DNA of 64,000 bases, taken from Festucalex cinctus. Lineage: Eukaryota; Chordata; Actinopteri; Syngnathiformes; Syngnathidae. How positions within the stretch are numbered: the stretch's first letter is position 1; every line of letters starts with the position of its first letter. Location: assembly GCF_051991245.1 (NCBI RefSeq), contig NC_135425.1:2036501-2100500 (forward strand). Reading direction: 5' to 3'. The position numbers and the translations under genes were made by a program. A model generated the notes under the pieces. It searched no databases and was not told the origin of the DNA. It worked only from the letters and a program-made list of their open reading frames with translations. This document shows, in pieces, positions 32,766 through 46,752 of the stretch.

Positions 32766-35354
32766 CTAGAGCTGCGAGCAGCTATAAAGGGCCCTCGCAG
32801 CCCGGGCCACGTTGGGGTACTTGCACGTTGGGGAACTTGCACATTGGGGTACTGGCACATTGGAAGCAGAATTTCTTTGAAAATGGCATGATAAACATGT
32901 GGATTATTTTTTTTTTTTGCCAGGTGTGATGAGTGTCAAGCTCAATGGGTTTTGGTGATTGTTAAGATCTGCAAAAATCAGCGTCTTTTTTTTTATTTTT
33001 AGGCAATGAGTTGCCCTGATTGGTATTTTTCGTAAAAGTAGATATACACACATCATCGCTCGTACTCATTGCACAATGTTGCTTTTATTGTCCATAGAGG
33101 CGATAAAAAAAAAAAAAAAAACTAAATAAAAAATACGTATGTTTGGATCGGTCTGATGCCAGTGAACATATTGAGTGGTGGAAAGTAAAAGAATATTCAT
33201 AAATGACTTAGTTATCACACTTACAATGAGTTTACAATTTTTGCAAAAATACCGTAAGTGAGCCATTTTTTTTTTTTAATGCCTTAAGGACTAGGTGTCG
33301 CTGTATTTATAACTGAATTTTGTCATAGAGATACCTTCAGGCCTTGACTATAAATATACATTTCAAGTATGGGATTTTTTGGAGCATGGACCTGGGAGTT
33401 ATTAAGCATAGCCTTCATTCACGATATTGCTTTTAATGTCCATAGAGGCTATCAAAAATACATAAAACTAAATAACAAAAATATGTATGTTTGGTTAGGT
33501 CTGATGCCAGTGAATATTTTGAGTGGTGGAAAGTAAAAGAATATTCCTAAATGGCTTAGTTATCACACTGAGAATGAGTTTACATTTTTTGTACAAAATA
33601 CCGTAAGTGGGGTATTTTTTTTTCATGCCTCAAGGGCTAGGTGGCGCTGCATATATAACTGAATGTTGTCATAGAGATACCTTCAGGCCTTGACGATAAA
33701 CATACATGTCAATTTTGGGATATTTTGGAGCATGTATCGGGGAGTTATTAAGCATATCCTTTTTCAGTGTGAAACACAAATTTTGATGCCCCGCCCTCAT
33801 CATATAGTATTTCCAAAAGTCAAGATTTTTCCGTCTGTTGTTGGCTCAGGTCTTGGCATGGTCCAGGTCAAGTCATAAGTCAGTCGGATAAAACGTGTAG
33901 GAGAAGTGGGCAAAAGTATGCCCCCTGAACATGTGCAAAAATCGTCAAAAATGGGACATTCAAAAATTCGTAGCTCACTTCCTGTTCATTTTAGCATATG
34001 GGTCCAAGAGACTTTTTTGTAGGTCTTTGGCTCCCTCATACACCTAAAAATTTTCGTAGATCTTGCTTAAACGTACAATCGGGGCTACTTCGTTAAAACT
34101 TTCTAGGGGGCGCTATTGAGTCATTTTTGTAAAAATAGGACAATACATGATAAAATATTGCTCATTTTGCCAGGCCAGATGTGTGTGCCAAATTTCATGA
34201 GTTTCTGCGCATGTTTAGACCCTCAAAACTGGCGTTGTTTTCTTGGCGAACAGTGCTTAGCCACGCCCACAGCGATTCGCGAAAACTCACAAACTTCGTG
34301 TTGTGACATCATGAAGGCCGAAACCCTCATCTGAGCAAATATGAGGTTGGTCCAGTTAACGTGTTTGGAGAAAAATGTACAAGAAAATTCGTAAGAAAAA
34401 AAATTGTCACTAGGTGGCGCTATCAGTAAGATGAAATATAAGTTCGGAGATGTCTTTAGGGCTGGACTCTCATCAAATGTGTGAAATTTTGAGAAGATAG
34501 GATCATCTCGGTCAAGTTCATGCAGCTTTTATTGTCACGAAAAATCTTCAGATTTTGCGGCACCGTAGCGGCCACGCCCTTTGGCGAAAAGTTACAATAT
34601 TCGGTGTGGGGCATGATCAACATCTTAAGGCTTTTCTGACCAACTTTCAACTGGATCCCTTCAACGAGCTCAGCGCAGTAGCTAAAAATGTAAAGTATGA
34701 CATTTATTGTCACCACTAGGTGGCGCTATATGTATAACTGAATTTTATCATATAGATGTTTTCAGGCCGTGACTATTACGTTGCCTGAGAAGTTTGAGAT
34801 TTTTTGGAGCTTGAACATGGGAGTTATTAAGCATTTGCTCTTTCTGGACAAATGAAATTTTAAAGACAATATTTGATGCCCCGCCCCCATCATATAGTAT
34901 TTCGAAAAGGCAAGACTTTTTGCCCAGTTGTTCTCTCAGGTCTTGAGATGATAAATGCCAAGTTTGATGTGAATTGGATGAAAAATGTTTGCAGAGGGGG
35001 AAAAAGCATGACCACAGTGAATGTGCCAAAATAGGCCAAAATTGGACATAAAAAAATTCATAGCTCATTTCCTGTACATTTTAGCTACATGGTCCCAATA
35101 GACTTTTTTGTGCGTCTCGGGGTGCTACACGTGCCTGCCAATTTTCGTTGCTCTAGCTCAAACGTGCCAGGCTTGGTTTTTATTTTTCTACGCTAGGGGG
35201 CGCTATAGAGTCGCGTTGTTATGACGACTTCATAATATAAAATTTTTCGCCGGGCCTGAGGAGTGTGCAAAGTTTGGTGAGTTTTCGTGAATGTTTAGGT
35301 ACTCAAAAATGCGATCGTTTACGGAGAAGAAGAAAAGAAGAAGAAGAAGAATAA
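32766..35354 (+). repeat. Array unit 6 (2,589 bp)
   Basis: Head alpha, four minisatellite copies, tail type 2. M1 is damaged (CTAGGTGTCGCTG near 33293). Has a long A run near 33105-33121. Confidence 0.88.
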
Positions 35355-37943
35355 CTAGAGCTGCGAGCAGCTATAAAGGGCCCTCGCAGCCCGGGCCACG
35401 TTGGAGTCCTTGCACGTTGGGGTACTTGCACGTTAGGGTACTGGCACGTTGGGGTACTGGCATATTGGAAGCAAAATTTCTTTGAAAATGGCATAATAAA
35501 CGTTTACATGTAGAATATTTTTTTTGCCAGTGTGTGTCAAGCTCAACGGGTTTTGGTGATTGTTAAGACCTGCAAATATCAGCGTCCTTTTTTATTTTTA
35601 GGCAATGAGTTGCCCTGATTGGTATTTTTTGTAAAAGTGTATACATACATCATCGCTCGTTGTACTCATTGCACAATGTTACTTTTATTGTCCAAAGGGG
35701 CAATCAAAAATGAATAAAACAAAATGGAAACGTACATACGTTTGGATCGGTGTGAAGCCAGTGAACAATTTGAGTGGTGGAAACTAAAAGAATATTCAGA
35801 AATGACTTAGTCATCACACTTAGAATGAGTTTACATTTTTTTGTACAAAATACCGTATGTGGGTTTTTTTTTTATATAAGCCTCAAGGGCTAGGTGGCGC
35901 TGTATTTATAACTGAATGTTGTCATCGAGATACCTTCAGGCCTTGATTATAAGCATACATGTAAAGTGTGGGATTTTTTTTGGAGCATGTACCGTGGAGT
36001 TATTAAGCATATCCTTCATTCACGATATTGCTTTTAATGTCCACAGAGGCTATCAAAAATAAATGAAAATATATATATGTTTGGATAAGTCTGATGCCAG
36101 TGAACATTTTGAGTGGTGGAAACTAAAAAAATATTCATAAATGACTTAGTTATCACACTTAGAATGAGTTTACATTTTTTGTACAAAATACCGTATGTGG
36201 GGTATTTTTTTTTTATGCCTCAAGGGCTAGGTGGCGCTGCATATATAACTGAATGTTGTCATAGAGATAGCTTCAGGCCTTGACGATAAACATACATGTC
36301 AAGTTTGGGATTTTTTGGAGCATGTACCGGGGAGTTATTAAGCATATCCTTTTTCAGTGCGAAACACAAATTTTGATGCCCCGCCTTCATCATATAGTAT
36401 TTCGAAAGGTCAAGATTTTTCCCCCTGTCGTTGGCTCAGGTCTTGACATGGTCCAGGTCAAGTCTTAACTCAGTCAGATGAAACGTGTAGGAGAAGTGGG
36501 CAAAAGTCTGCGCCCTGTGATTGTGCAAAAATTGTCAAAAATGGGACATTCAAAAATTCGTAGCTCACTTCCTGTTCATTTTAGCATATGGGTCCAAGAG
36601 ACTTTTTTGTAGGTCTTGGGCTCCCTCATACACCTAAAAATATTCGTCGTTCTTGCTTAAACGTACAACCGGGGCTGCTTCGTTAAAAACTTCTAGGGGG
36701 CGCTATTGAGTCATTTTTGTAAAAATAGCACAATCAACAATAAAATATTGCTCATTTTACCAGGCCAGATGTGTGTGCCAAGTTTCATGAGTTTCTGTGC
36801 ATGTTTAGACCCTCAAAACTGGCGTTGTTTTCTTGGCGAACAGCGCTTAGCCACACCCACAGCAATTCGCGAAAACTCACAAACTTCGTGTTGTGACATC
36901 ATGAAGGCCGAAACCCTCATCTGAGCAAATATGAGGTAGGTCCAGTTAACGTGTTTGGAGAAAAACGTAGAAGAAAATTCGTAATAAAAAAAATTGCCAC
37001 TAGGTGGCGCTATCAGTTAGATGAAATAGAAGTCAGTAGATGTCTTTAGGGCTGGACTCTAGTCAAATGTGTGAAATTTTGAGAAGATAGGATCATCTCG
37101 GTCAAGTTAATGCAGCTTTTATTTTCACGAAAAATCTTCAGACTTTGCGTCACCGTAGCGGCCACGCCCTTTGGCGAAAAGTTACAATATTCGGTGTGGG
37201 GCATGATCAACATCTTAAGCCTTTTCTGACCAATTTTCAAATGGATCCCTTCAACAAGCTCAGCACAGTAGCTAAAAACGTAAAGTATGACATTTATTGT
37301 AACCACTAGGTGGCGCTATATGTATAACTGAATTTTATCATATAGATGTTTTCAGGCCGTGACTATTACGTTGCCTGAGAAGTTTGAGATTTTTTGGAGC
37401 TTGAACATGGGAGTTATTAAGCATTTGCTCTTTCTGGACAAATGAAATTTTAAAGGCAATATTTGATGCCCCGCCCCCGTCATATAGTATTTCAAAAAGG
37501 CAAGATGTTTTGCCCAGTGTTTCTCTCAGGTCTTGAGATGATAAATGCCAAGTTTGAAGTCAATTGGATGAAAAATGTTTGCAAAGGGGGAAAAAGCATG
37601 ACCACAGTGAATGTGCCAAAATAGGCCAAAATTGGACATTAAAAAATTCATAGCTCACTTCCTGTACATTTTAGCTACATGGTCCCAATAGACTTTTTTG
37701 TGCGTCTCGGGGTGCTACACGTGCCTGCCAATTTTTGTTGCTCTAGCTCAAACGTGCCGGGCTTGGTTTTTATTTTTCTACGCTAGGGGGCGCTATCGAG
37801 TCGCATTGTTATGACGACTTAATAATATCAAATTTTTCGCCGGGCCTGAGGAGTGTGCAAAGTTCGGTGAGTTTTCGTGAATGTTTAGGTACCCAAAATC
37901 GCGATCGTTTGCGGAGAATAAAGAAGAAGAATAATAATAATAA
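35355..37943 (+). repeat. Array unit 7 (2,589 bp)
   Basis: Head beta, tail type 1, five minisatellite copies. Very similar to unit 5, from the M1 region through M6. Confidence 0.88.
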
Positions 37944-40542
37944 CTAGAGCTGCGAGCAGCTATAAAGGGCCCTCGCAGCCCGGGCCACGTTGGGGTCCTT
38001 GCACGTTGGGGTACTTGCACGTTGGGGTACTGGCACATTGGGGTACTGGCATATTGGAAGCAAAATTTCTTTGAAAATGGCATAATAAACGTTTACATGT
38101 AGAATATTTTTTTGCCAGTGTGTGTGTCAAGCTCAACGGGTTTTGGTGATTGTTAAGACCTGCAAAAATCAGCGTCCTTATTTATTTTTAGGCAATGAGT
38201 TGCCCTGATTGGTATTTATTTGTAAAAGTGTATATACACATCATCGCTCGTTGTACTCATTGCACAATGTTTACTTTTATTGTCCAAAGGGGCAATCAAA
38301 AATGAATAAAACAAAATGGAAACGTACATACGTTTGGATCGGTGTGAAGCCAGTGAACAATTTGAGTGGTGGAAACTAAAAGAATATTCATAAATGACTT
38401 AATTATCACACTTAGAATGAGTTTACATTTTTTGTACAAAATACCGTATGTGGGGTATTTTTTTTTTATATATATAAGCCTCAAGGGCTAGGTGGCGCTG
38501 TATTTATAACTGAATGTTGTCATAGAGATACCTTCAGGCCTTGATTATAAGCATACATGTCAAGTGTGGGATTTTTTTTTGGAGCATGTACCGTGGAGTT
38601 ATTAAGCATATCCTTCATTCACGATATTGCTTTTAATGTCCATAGAGGCTATCAAAAATAAATAAAAATATATATATGTTTGGATAAGTCTGATGCCAGT
38701 GAACATTTTGAGTGGTGGAAACTAAAAGAATATTCATAAATTACTTAGTTATCACACTTAGAATGAGTTTACATTTTTTGTACAAAATACCGTATGTGGG
38801 GTATTTTTTTTTCATGCCTCAAGGGCTAGGTGGCGCGGCATATATAACTGAATGTTGTCATAGAGATAACTTCAGGCCTTGACGATAAACATACATGTCA
38901 AGTTTGGGATTTTTTGGAGCATGTACCGGGGAGTTATCAAGCATATCCTTTTTCATTGCGAAACACATATTTTGATGCCCCGCCCTCATCATATAGTATT
39001 TCGAAAAGTCAAAATTTTTCCCCCTGTCGTTGGCTCAGGTCTTGACATGGTCCAGGCCAAGTCTTAACTCAGTCGGATGAAACGTGTAGGAGAAGTGGGC
39101 AAAAGTCTGCCCCCTGTAAATGTGCAAAAATTGACAAAAATGGGAGATTAAAAAATTTGTTGCTCACTTCCTGTTCATTTTAGGATATGGGTCCAACAGA
39201 CTTTTTTGTAGGTCTTGAGCTCCCTCATACACCTAAAAATATTCGTCGTTCTTGCTTAAACGTACAACCGGGTCTGCTTCGTTAAAAATTTCTAGGGGGC
39301 GCTATTGAGTCATTTTTTTAAAAATAGCACAATCAACAATAAAATATTGCTCATTTTACCAGGCCAGATGTGTGTGCCAAGTTTCAGGAGTTTCTGTGCA
39401 TGTTTAGACCCTCAAAACTGGCGTTGTTTTCTTGGCGAACAGCGCTTAGCCACGCCCACAGCAATTCGCGAAAACTCACAAACTTCGTGTTGTGACATCA
39501 TGAAGGCCGAAACCCTCATCTGAGCAAATATGAGGTAGGTCCAGTTAACGTGTTTGGAGAAAAACGTAGAAGAAAATTCGTAAGAAAAAAAATTGCCACT
39601 AGGTGGCGCTATCAGTTAGATGAAATGTAAGTTAGTAGATGTCTTTAGAGCTGGACTCTCATCAAATGTGTGAAATTTTGAGAAGATAGGATAATCTCGG
39701 TCAGGTTAATGCAGCTTTTATTGTCACGAAAAACCTTCAGACTTTGCGTCACCGTAGCGGCCACGCCCTTTGGCGAAAAGTTACAATATTCGGTGTGGGG
39801 CATCATCAACATCTTAAGGCTTTTCTGACCAATTTTCAACTGGATCCCTTCGACGAGCTCAGCACAGTAGCTAAAAACGTAAAGTATGACATTTATTGTA
39901 ACCACTAGGTGGCGCTATATGTAGAACTGAATTTTGTCATATAGATGTTTTCAGGCCGTGACTATTACGTTGCCTGAGAAGTTTGAGATTTTTTGGAGCT
40001 TGTACATGGGAGTTATTCAGCATTTGCTCTTTCTGGACAAATGAAATTTTAAAGGCAATATTTGATGCCCCGCCCCCGTCATATAGTATTTCAAAAAGGC
40101 AAGATGTTTTGCCCAGTTGTTCTCTCAGGTCTTGAGATGATAAATGCCAAGTTTGAAGTCAATGGGATGAAAAATTTTTGCATAGGGGGAAAAAGCATGA
40201 CCACAGTGAATGTGCCAAAATAGGCCAAAATTGGACATTAAAAAATTCATAGCTCACTTCCTGTACATTTTAGCTACATGGTCCCAATAGACTTTTTTGT
40301 GCGTCTCGGGGTGCTACACGTGCCTGCCAATTTTCGTTGCTCTAGCTCAAACGTGCCGGGCTTGGTTTTTATTTTTCTATGCTAGGGGGCGCTATAGAGT
40401 CGCGTTGTTATAACGACTTCATAATATCAAATTTTTCGCCGGACCTGAGGAGTGTGCAAAGTTCGGTGAGTTTTCGGGAATATTTAGGTACCCAAAATCG
40501 CGATTGTTTGCGGAGAATAAAGAAGAAGAAGAATAATAATAA
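37944..40542 (+). repeat. Array unit 8 (2,599 bp)
   Basis: Head beta, tail type 1, five minisatellite copies. M2 is altered (CTAGGTGGCGCGG near 38828). Confidence 0.88.
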
Positions 40543-43500
40543 CTAGAGCTGCGAGCAGCTATAAAGGGCCCTCGCAGCCCGGGCCACGTTGGGGTACTTG
40601 CACGTTGGGGAACTTGCACGTTGGGGTACTCGCACGTTGGGGTACTCGCACGTTGGGGTACTGGCACATTATGAGCAAAATTTCTTTGAACATGGCATGA
40701 CAAACCTTTACATGTGATTTTTTTTTTGCCAGGTGTGATGTGTGTGACAAGCTCAATGTGTTTTGGTGATTGTCAAGATGTGCAAAAATCAGCTTCATTT
40801 TTTATTTTTAGGGAATGAGTTGACCTGACTGTTTCTTTTTTGCAAAAGTATGTATACCCATCATCGCTTGTACTCATTGCACAATGTTGCTTTTATTGTC
40901 CATAGAGGCGATCAAAAAAAATGAAACTGAATAAAAAAACTACTGTTGTTTGGATCGGTCTGATACCAGTGAACATCTTGAGTAGTGGAAAGTAAAAGAA
41001 TATTCATAAATGACTTAGTTATAACACTTACGAGTTCACAAATTTTGTTCAAAATACCGTGTTTTTTTTTTTTTTTGTTTTTTTTTTTTTTAATGCCTCA
41101 AGGACTAGGTGGCGCAGTATTTATCACTGAATTTTGTCATAGAGATACCTTCAGGCCTTGACTATAAATATACATGTTAAGTGTGGGATTTTTTGGAGCA
41201 TGTACCGGGGAGTTATTCAGCATATCCTTCATTCACGTTACTGCTTTTAACGTCAATAGAGGCTATCAAAAATAAATAAAACTAAATAAAAAAATACGTA
41301 TGTTTGGATAGGTCTGATGCTAGTGAAAATTTTGAGTGGTGGAAAGTAAAAGAATATTCATAAATGACTTAGTTATCACACTTAGAATGAGTTTACATTT
41401 TTTGTACAAAATACCGTATGTGGGGTATTTTTTTGTTTTGCCTCAAGAGCTAGGTGGCGCTGCATATATAACTGAATGTTGTCATAGAGATACCTTCAGG
41501 CCTTGACTATGAGCATACATGTCAAGTTTGGGATTTTTTGGAGGATGTACTGGGAAGTTATTAAGCATATCCTTTTTCAGTTCGAAACACAAAGTTTGAT
41601 GCCCCGCCTTCATCATATAGTATTTCGAAAAGTCAAGATTTTCCCCCCTGTCGTTGGCTCAGGTCTTGACATGGTCCAGGTCAAGTCTGAAGTCAGTCGG
41701 ATGAAACGTGTAGGAGAAGTGGGAAAAAGTATGCCCCCTGTAAATGTGCAAATATCGTCAAAAATGGGACATTCAAAAATTCGTAGCTCACTTCCTGTTC
41801 ATTTTAGCATGTAGGCCCAAGAGACTTTTTTTGTAGGTCTTGGGCTCCCTCATACACCTAAAAATATTCGTCGTTCTTGCTTAAACGTACAACCGGGGCT
41901 GCTTCGTTAAAAATTTCTAGGGGGCGCTATTGAGTCATTTTTGTAAAAATAGCACAATCAACAATAAAATATTGCTCATTTTACCAGGCCAGATGTGTGT
42001 GCCAAGTTTCATGAGTTTCTGTGCATGTTTAGACCCTCAAAACTGGCGTTGTTTTCTTGGCGAACAGCGCTTAGCCACGCCCACAGCAATTCGCGAAAAC
42101 TCACAAACTTCGTGTTGTGACATCATGAAGGCCGAAACCCTCAACATTTGTCACACTTAGAATGAGTGTACATTTTTTGTACAAAATACCGTATGTGGGG
42201 TATTATTTTTTTTTTTATATATATATATATATATATATGCCTCAAGGGCTAGGTGGCGCTGTATTTATAACTGAATTTTGTCATAGAGATACCTTCACAC
42301 CTTGACTATAAATATACATGTCAAGTTTGGGATTTTTTGAAGCATGCACCGGGGAGTTATTAAGCATATCCTTCATTCACGATATTGCTTTTAATGTCCA
42401 CAGAGGCTATCAAAAATAAATAAAAATATATATATGTTTGGATAAGTCTGATGCCAGTGAACATTTTGAGTGGTGGAAACTAAAAGAATATTCATAAATG
42501 ACTTAGTTATCACACTTAGAATGAGTTTACATTTTTTGTACAAAATACCGTATGTGGGGTATTTTTTTTTTATGCCTCAAGGGCTAGGTGGCGCTGCATA
42601 TATAACTGAATGTTGTCATAGAGATACTTTCAGGCCTTGATGATAAACATACATGTCAAGTTTGGGATTTTTTGGAGCATGTACCGGGGAGTTATTAAGC
42701 ATATCCTTTTTCAGTGCGAAACACAAATTTTGATGCCCCGCCTTCATCATATAGTATTTCGAAAAGTCAAGATTTTTCCCCCTGTCGTTGGCTCAGGTCT
42801 TGACATGGTCCAGGTCAAGTCTGAAGTCAGTCGGATGAAACGTGTAGGAGAAGTGGGCAAAAGTATGCCCCCTGTAAATGTGCAAAAATCGTCAAAAATG
42901 GGACATTCAAAAATTCGTAGCTCACTTCCTGTTCATTTTAGCATATGGGTCCAAGTGACTTTTTTGTAGGTCTTGGGCTTCCTAATACACCTAAAAAATT
43001 TTGTAGCTCTTGCTTAAACGTACAACTGGGGCTGTTTCGTTAAAGATTTCTAGGGGGCGCTATTGAGTCATTTTTGTAAAAATAGCACAATCGACGATAA
43101 AAAATTGCTCATTTTGCCAGGCCAGCTGTGTGTGCCAAGTTTCGTGTGTTTCTGTGGCAGTTTAGGCCCTCAAAATTGGCGTTGTTTTCTTGGCGAACAG
43201 CGCTTAGCCACGCCCACAGCGATTCGCGAAAACTCACAAACTTCATGTTGTGACAGCATGAAGGCCGACACCCTCATCTGAGCAAATATGAGGTAGGTCC
43301 AGTTAACATGGTTGGAGAAAAACATTGAAGAAAAATCGTGAGAAAAAAATTTGCCAGTAGGTGGCGCTATCAGTAAGATGAAATATAAGTTTGTAGATGT
43401 CTTTAGGGCTGGACTCTCATCAATTGTGTAAAATTTTGAGAAGATAGCATCATCTCGGTCAAGTTAATGCAGCTTTTGTTGTCACGAGAAATCTTCAGAC

Positions 43501-44275
43501 TTTGCGGCACCGTAGCGGCCACGCCCTTTGGCGAAAAGTTACAATATTCGGTGTGGGGCATGATCAACATCTTAAGGCTTTTCTGACCAATTTTCAACTG
43601 GATCCCTTCAACGAGCTCAGCACAGTAGCTAAAAACGTAAAGTATGACAATTATTGTTACCACTAGGTGGCGCTACATGGATAACTGAATTTTATCATAT
43701 AGATGTTTTCAGGCCGTGACTATTAAGTTGCCTGATAAGTTTGAGATTTTTTGGAGCTTGAACATGGGAGTTATTAAGCATTTGCTCTTTCTGGACAAAT
43801 GAAATTTTAAAGGCAATATTTGATGCCCCGCCCCCGTCATATAGTATTTCGAAAAGGCAAGATTTTTTCCCCAGTTGTTCTCTCAGGTCTTGAGATGATA
43901 AATGCCAAGTTTGAAGTCAATTGGATGAAAAATGTTTACAAAGGGGTTAAAAGCATGACCACAGTGAATGTGCCAAAATAGGCCAAAATTGGACATTAAA
44001 AAATTCATAGCTCACTTCCTGTACATTTTAGCTACATGGTCCCAATAGACTTTTTTGTGCGTCTCGGGGTGCTACACGTGCCTGCCAATTTTCGTTGCTC
44101 TAGCTCAAACATGCCGGGCTTGGTTTTTATTTTTCTATGCTAGGGGGCGCTATAGAGTCGCGTTGTTATGACGACTTCATAATATCAAATTTTTCGCCGG
44201 GCCTGAGGAGTGTGCAAAGTTTGGTGAGTTTTCGTAAATGTTTAGGTACCCAAAATCGTGATCGTTTACGGAGAA

Positions 44276-44321
<46 letters not shown>

Positions 44322-44368
44322 CTGATCGAAAAACAATAGGGACCTCGCAGCGGTAGCTGCTCGGGCCC

Positions 44369-44399
<31 letters not shown>

Positions 44400-44448
44400 T
44401 TTTACAAAAACAATAGGGACCTCGCAGCGGTCGCTGCTCGGGCCCTAA
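40543..44448 (+). repeat. Array unit 9, enlarged (3,906 bp)
   Basis: Head alpha with six minisatellite copies, tail type 2. At about 42143-42150 the sequence jumps from the end of the post-M3 module back to the start of the M1 module, duplicating about 1.3 kb, so the unit carries extra boundary motifs. The tail holds two GGGACCTCGCAGCGG modules in an AAT microsatellite (44321-44447). Confidence 0.88.
44321..44447 (+). repeat. Two tail stem-loop modules of unit 9
   Basis: Two copies (44321-44370 and 44399-44447) of a 50-bp module with CAATAGGGACCTCGCAGCGG and CTGCTCGGGCCCTA, separated by (ATA)n. The second forms the hairpin GCAGCG-GT-CGCTGC. Its CTCGCAGC and CGGGCC parts also occur in the unit head, so head and module are related. 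Confidence 0.75.
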
Positions 44449-46752
44449 CTAGAGCTGCGAGCAGCTATAAAGGGCCCTCGCAGCCCGGGCCACGTTGGAG
44501 TCCTTGCACGTTGGGGTACTTGCACGTTAGGGTACTGGCACGTTGGGGTACTGGCACGTTGGGGTACTGGCATATTGGAAGCAAAATTTCTTTGAAAATG
44601 GCATAATAAACGTTTACATGTAGAATATTTTTTTTGCCAGTGTGTGTCAAGCTCAACGGGTTTTGGTGATTGTTAAGACCTGCAAAAATCAGCGTCCTTT
44701 TTTATTTTTAGGCAATGAGTTGCCCTGATTGATATTTTTTGTAAAAGTGTATATATACATCATTGCTCGTTGTACTCATTGCACAATGTTACTTTTATTG
44801 TCCAAAGGGGCAATCAAAAATGAATAAAACAAAATGGAAACGTACATACGTTTGGATCGGTGTGAAGCCAGTGAACAATTTGAGTGGTGGAAACTAAAAG
44901 AATATTCAGAAATGACTTAGTCACCACACTTAGAATGAGTTTAAATTTTTTTGTACAAAATACCGTATGTGGGTTTTTTTTTTTATATAAGCCTCAAGGG
45001 CTAGGTGGCGCTGTATTTATAACTGAATGTTGTCATCGAGATACCTTCAGGCCTTGATTATAAGCATACATGTCAAGTGTGGGATTTTTTTTTGGAGCAT
45101 GTACCGTGGAGTTATTAAGCATATCCTTCATTCACGATATTGCTTTTAATGTCCACAGAGGCTATCAAAAATAAATAAAAATATATATATGTTTGGATAA
45201 GTCTGATGCCAGTGAACATTTTGAGTGGTGGAAACTAAAAGAATATTCATAAATGACTTAGTTATCACACTCAGAATGAGTTTACATTTTTTGTACAAAA
45301 TACCGTATGTGGGGTATTTTTTTTTTATGCCTCAAGGGCTAGGTGGCGCTGCATATATAACTGAATGTTGTCATCGAGATAGCTTCAGGCCTTGACGATA
45401 AACATACATGTCAAGTTTGGGATTTTTTGGAGCATGTACCGGGGAGTTATTAAGCATATCCTTTTTCAGTGCGAAACACAAATTTTGATGCCCCGCCTTC
45501 ATCATATAGTATTTCGAAAGGTCAAGATTTTTCCCCCTGTCGTTGGCTCAGGACTTGACATGGTCCAGGTCAAGTCTTAACTCAGTCAGATGAAACGTGT
45601 AGGAGAAGTGGGCAAAATTCTGCCCCCTGTGAATGTGCAAAAATTGTCAAAAATGGGACATTCAAAAATTCGTAGCTCACTTCCTGTTCATTTTAGCATA
45701 TGGGTCCAAGAGACTTTTTTGTAGGTCTTGGGCTCCCTCATACACCTAAAAATATTCGTCGTTCTTGCTTAAACGTACAACCGGGGCTGCTTCGTTAAAA
45801 ACTTCTAGGGGGCGCTATTGAGTCATTTTTGTAAAAATAGCACAATCAACAATAAAATATTGCTAATTTTACCAGGCCAGATGTGTGTGCCAAGTTTCAT
45901 GAGTTTCTGTGCATGTTTAGACCCTCAAAACTGGCGTTGTTTTCTTGGCGAACAGCGCTTAGCCACACCCACAGCAATTCGCGAAAACTCACAAACTTCG
46001 TGTTGTGACATCATGAAGGCCGAAACCCTCATCTGAGCAAATATGAGGTAGGTCCAGTTAACGTGTTTGGAGAAAAACGTAGAAGAATATTCGTAAGAAA
46101 AAAAATTGCCACTAGGTGGCGCTATATGTATAACTGAATTTTATCATATAGATGTTTTCAGGCCGTGACTATTACGTTGCCTGAGAAGTTTGAGATTTTT
46201 TGGAGCTTGAACATGGGAGTTATTAAGCATTTGCTCTTTCTGGACAAATGAAATTTTAAAGGCAATATTTGATGCCCCGCCCCCGTCATATAGTATTTCA
46301 AAAAGGCAAGATGTTTTGCCCAGTTGTTCTCTCAGGTCTTGAGATGATAAATGCCAAGTTTGAAGTCAATTGGATGAAAAATGTTTGCAAAGGGGGAAAA
46401 AGCATGACCACAGTGAATGTGCCAAAATAGGCCAAAATTGGACATAAAAAAATTCATAGCTCACTTCCTGTACATTTTAGCTACATGGTCCAAATAGACT
46501 TTTTTGTGCGTCTCGGGGTGCTACACGTGCCTGCCAATTTTTGTTGCTCTAGCTCAAACGTGCCGGGTTTGGTTTTTATTTTTCTACGCTAGGGGGCGCT
46601 ATCGAGTCGCATTGTTATGACGACTTAATAATATCAAATTTTTCGCCGGGCCTGAGGAGTGTGCAAAGTTCGGTGAGTTTTCGTGAATGTTTAGGTACCC
46701 AAAATCGCGATCGTTTGCGGAGAATAAAGAAGAAGAAGAATAATAATAATAA
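44449..46752 (+). repeat. Array unit 10, with 306-bp deletion (2,304 bp)
   Basis: Head beta with six minisatellite copies, tail type 1. M4 and M5 are fused into one motif near 46109-46127: sequence before it is M4-type (AAAATTGCCACTAGG), after it M5-type (GCTATATGTATAACTG). The loss equals the M4-M5 interval of the reference unit. Confidence 0.9.
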
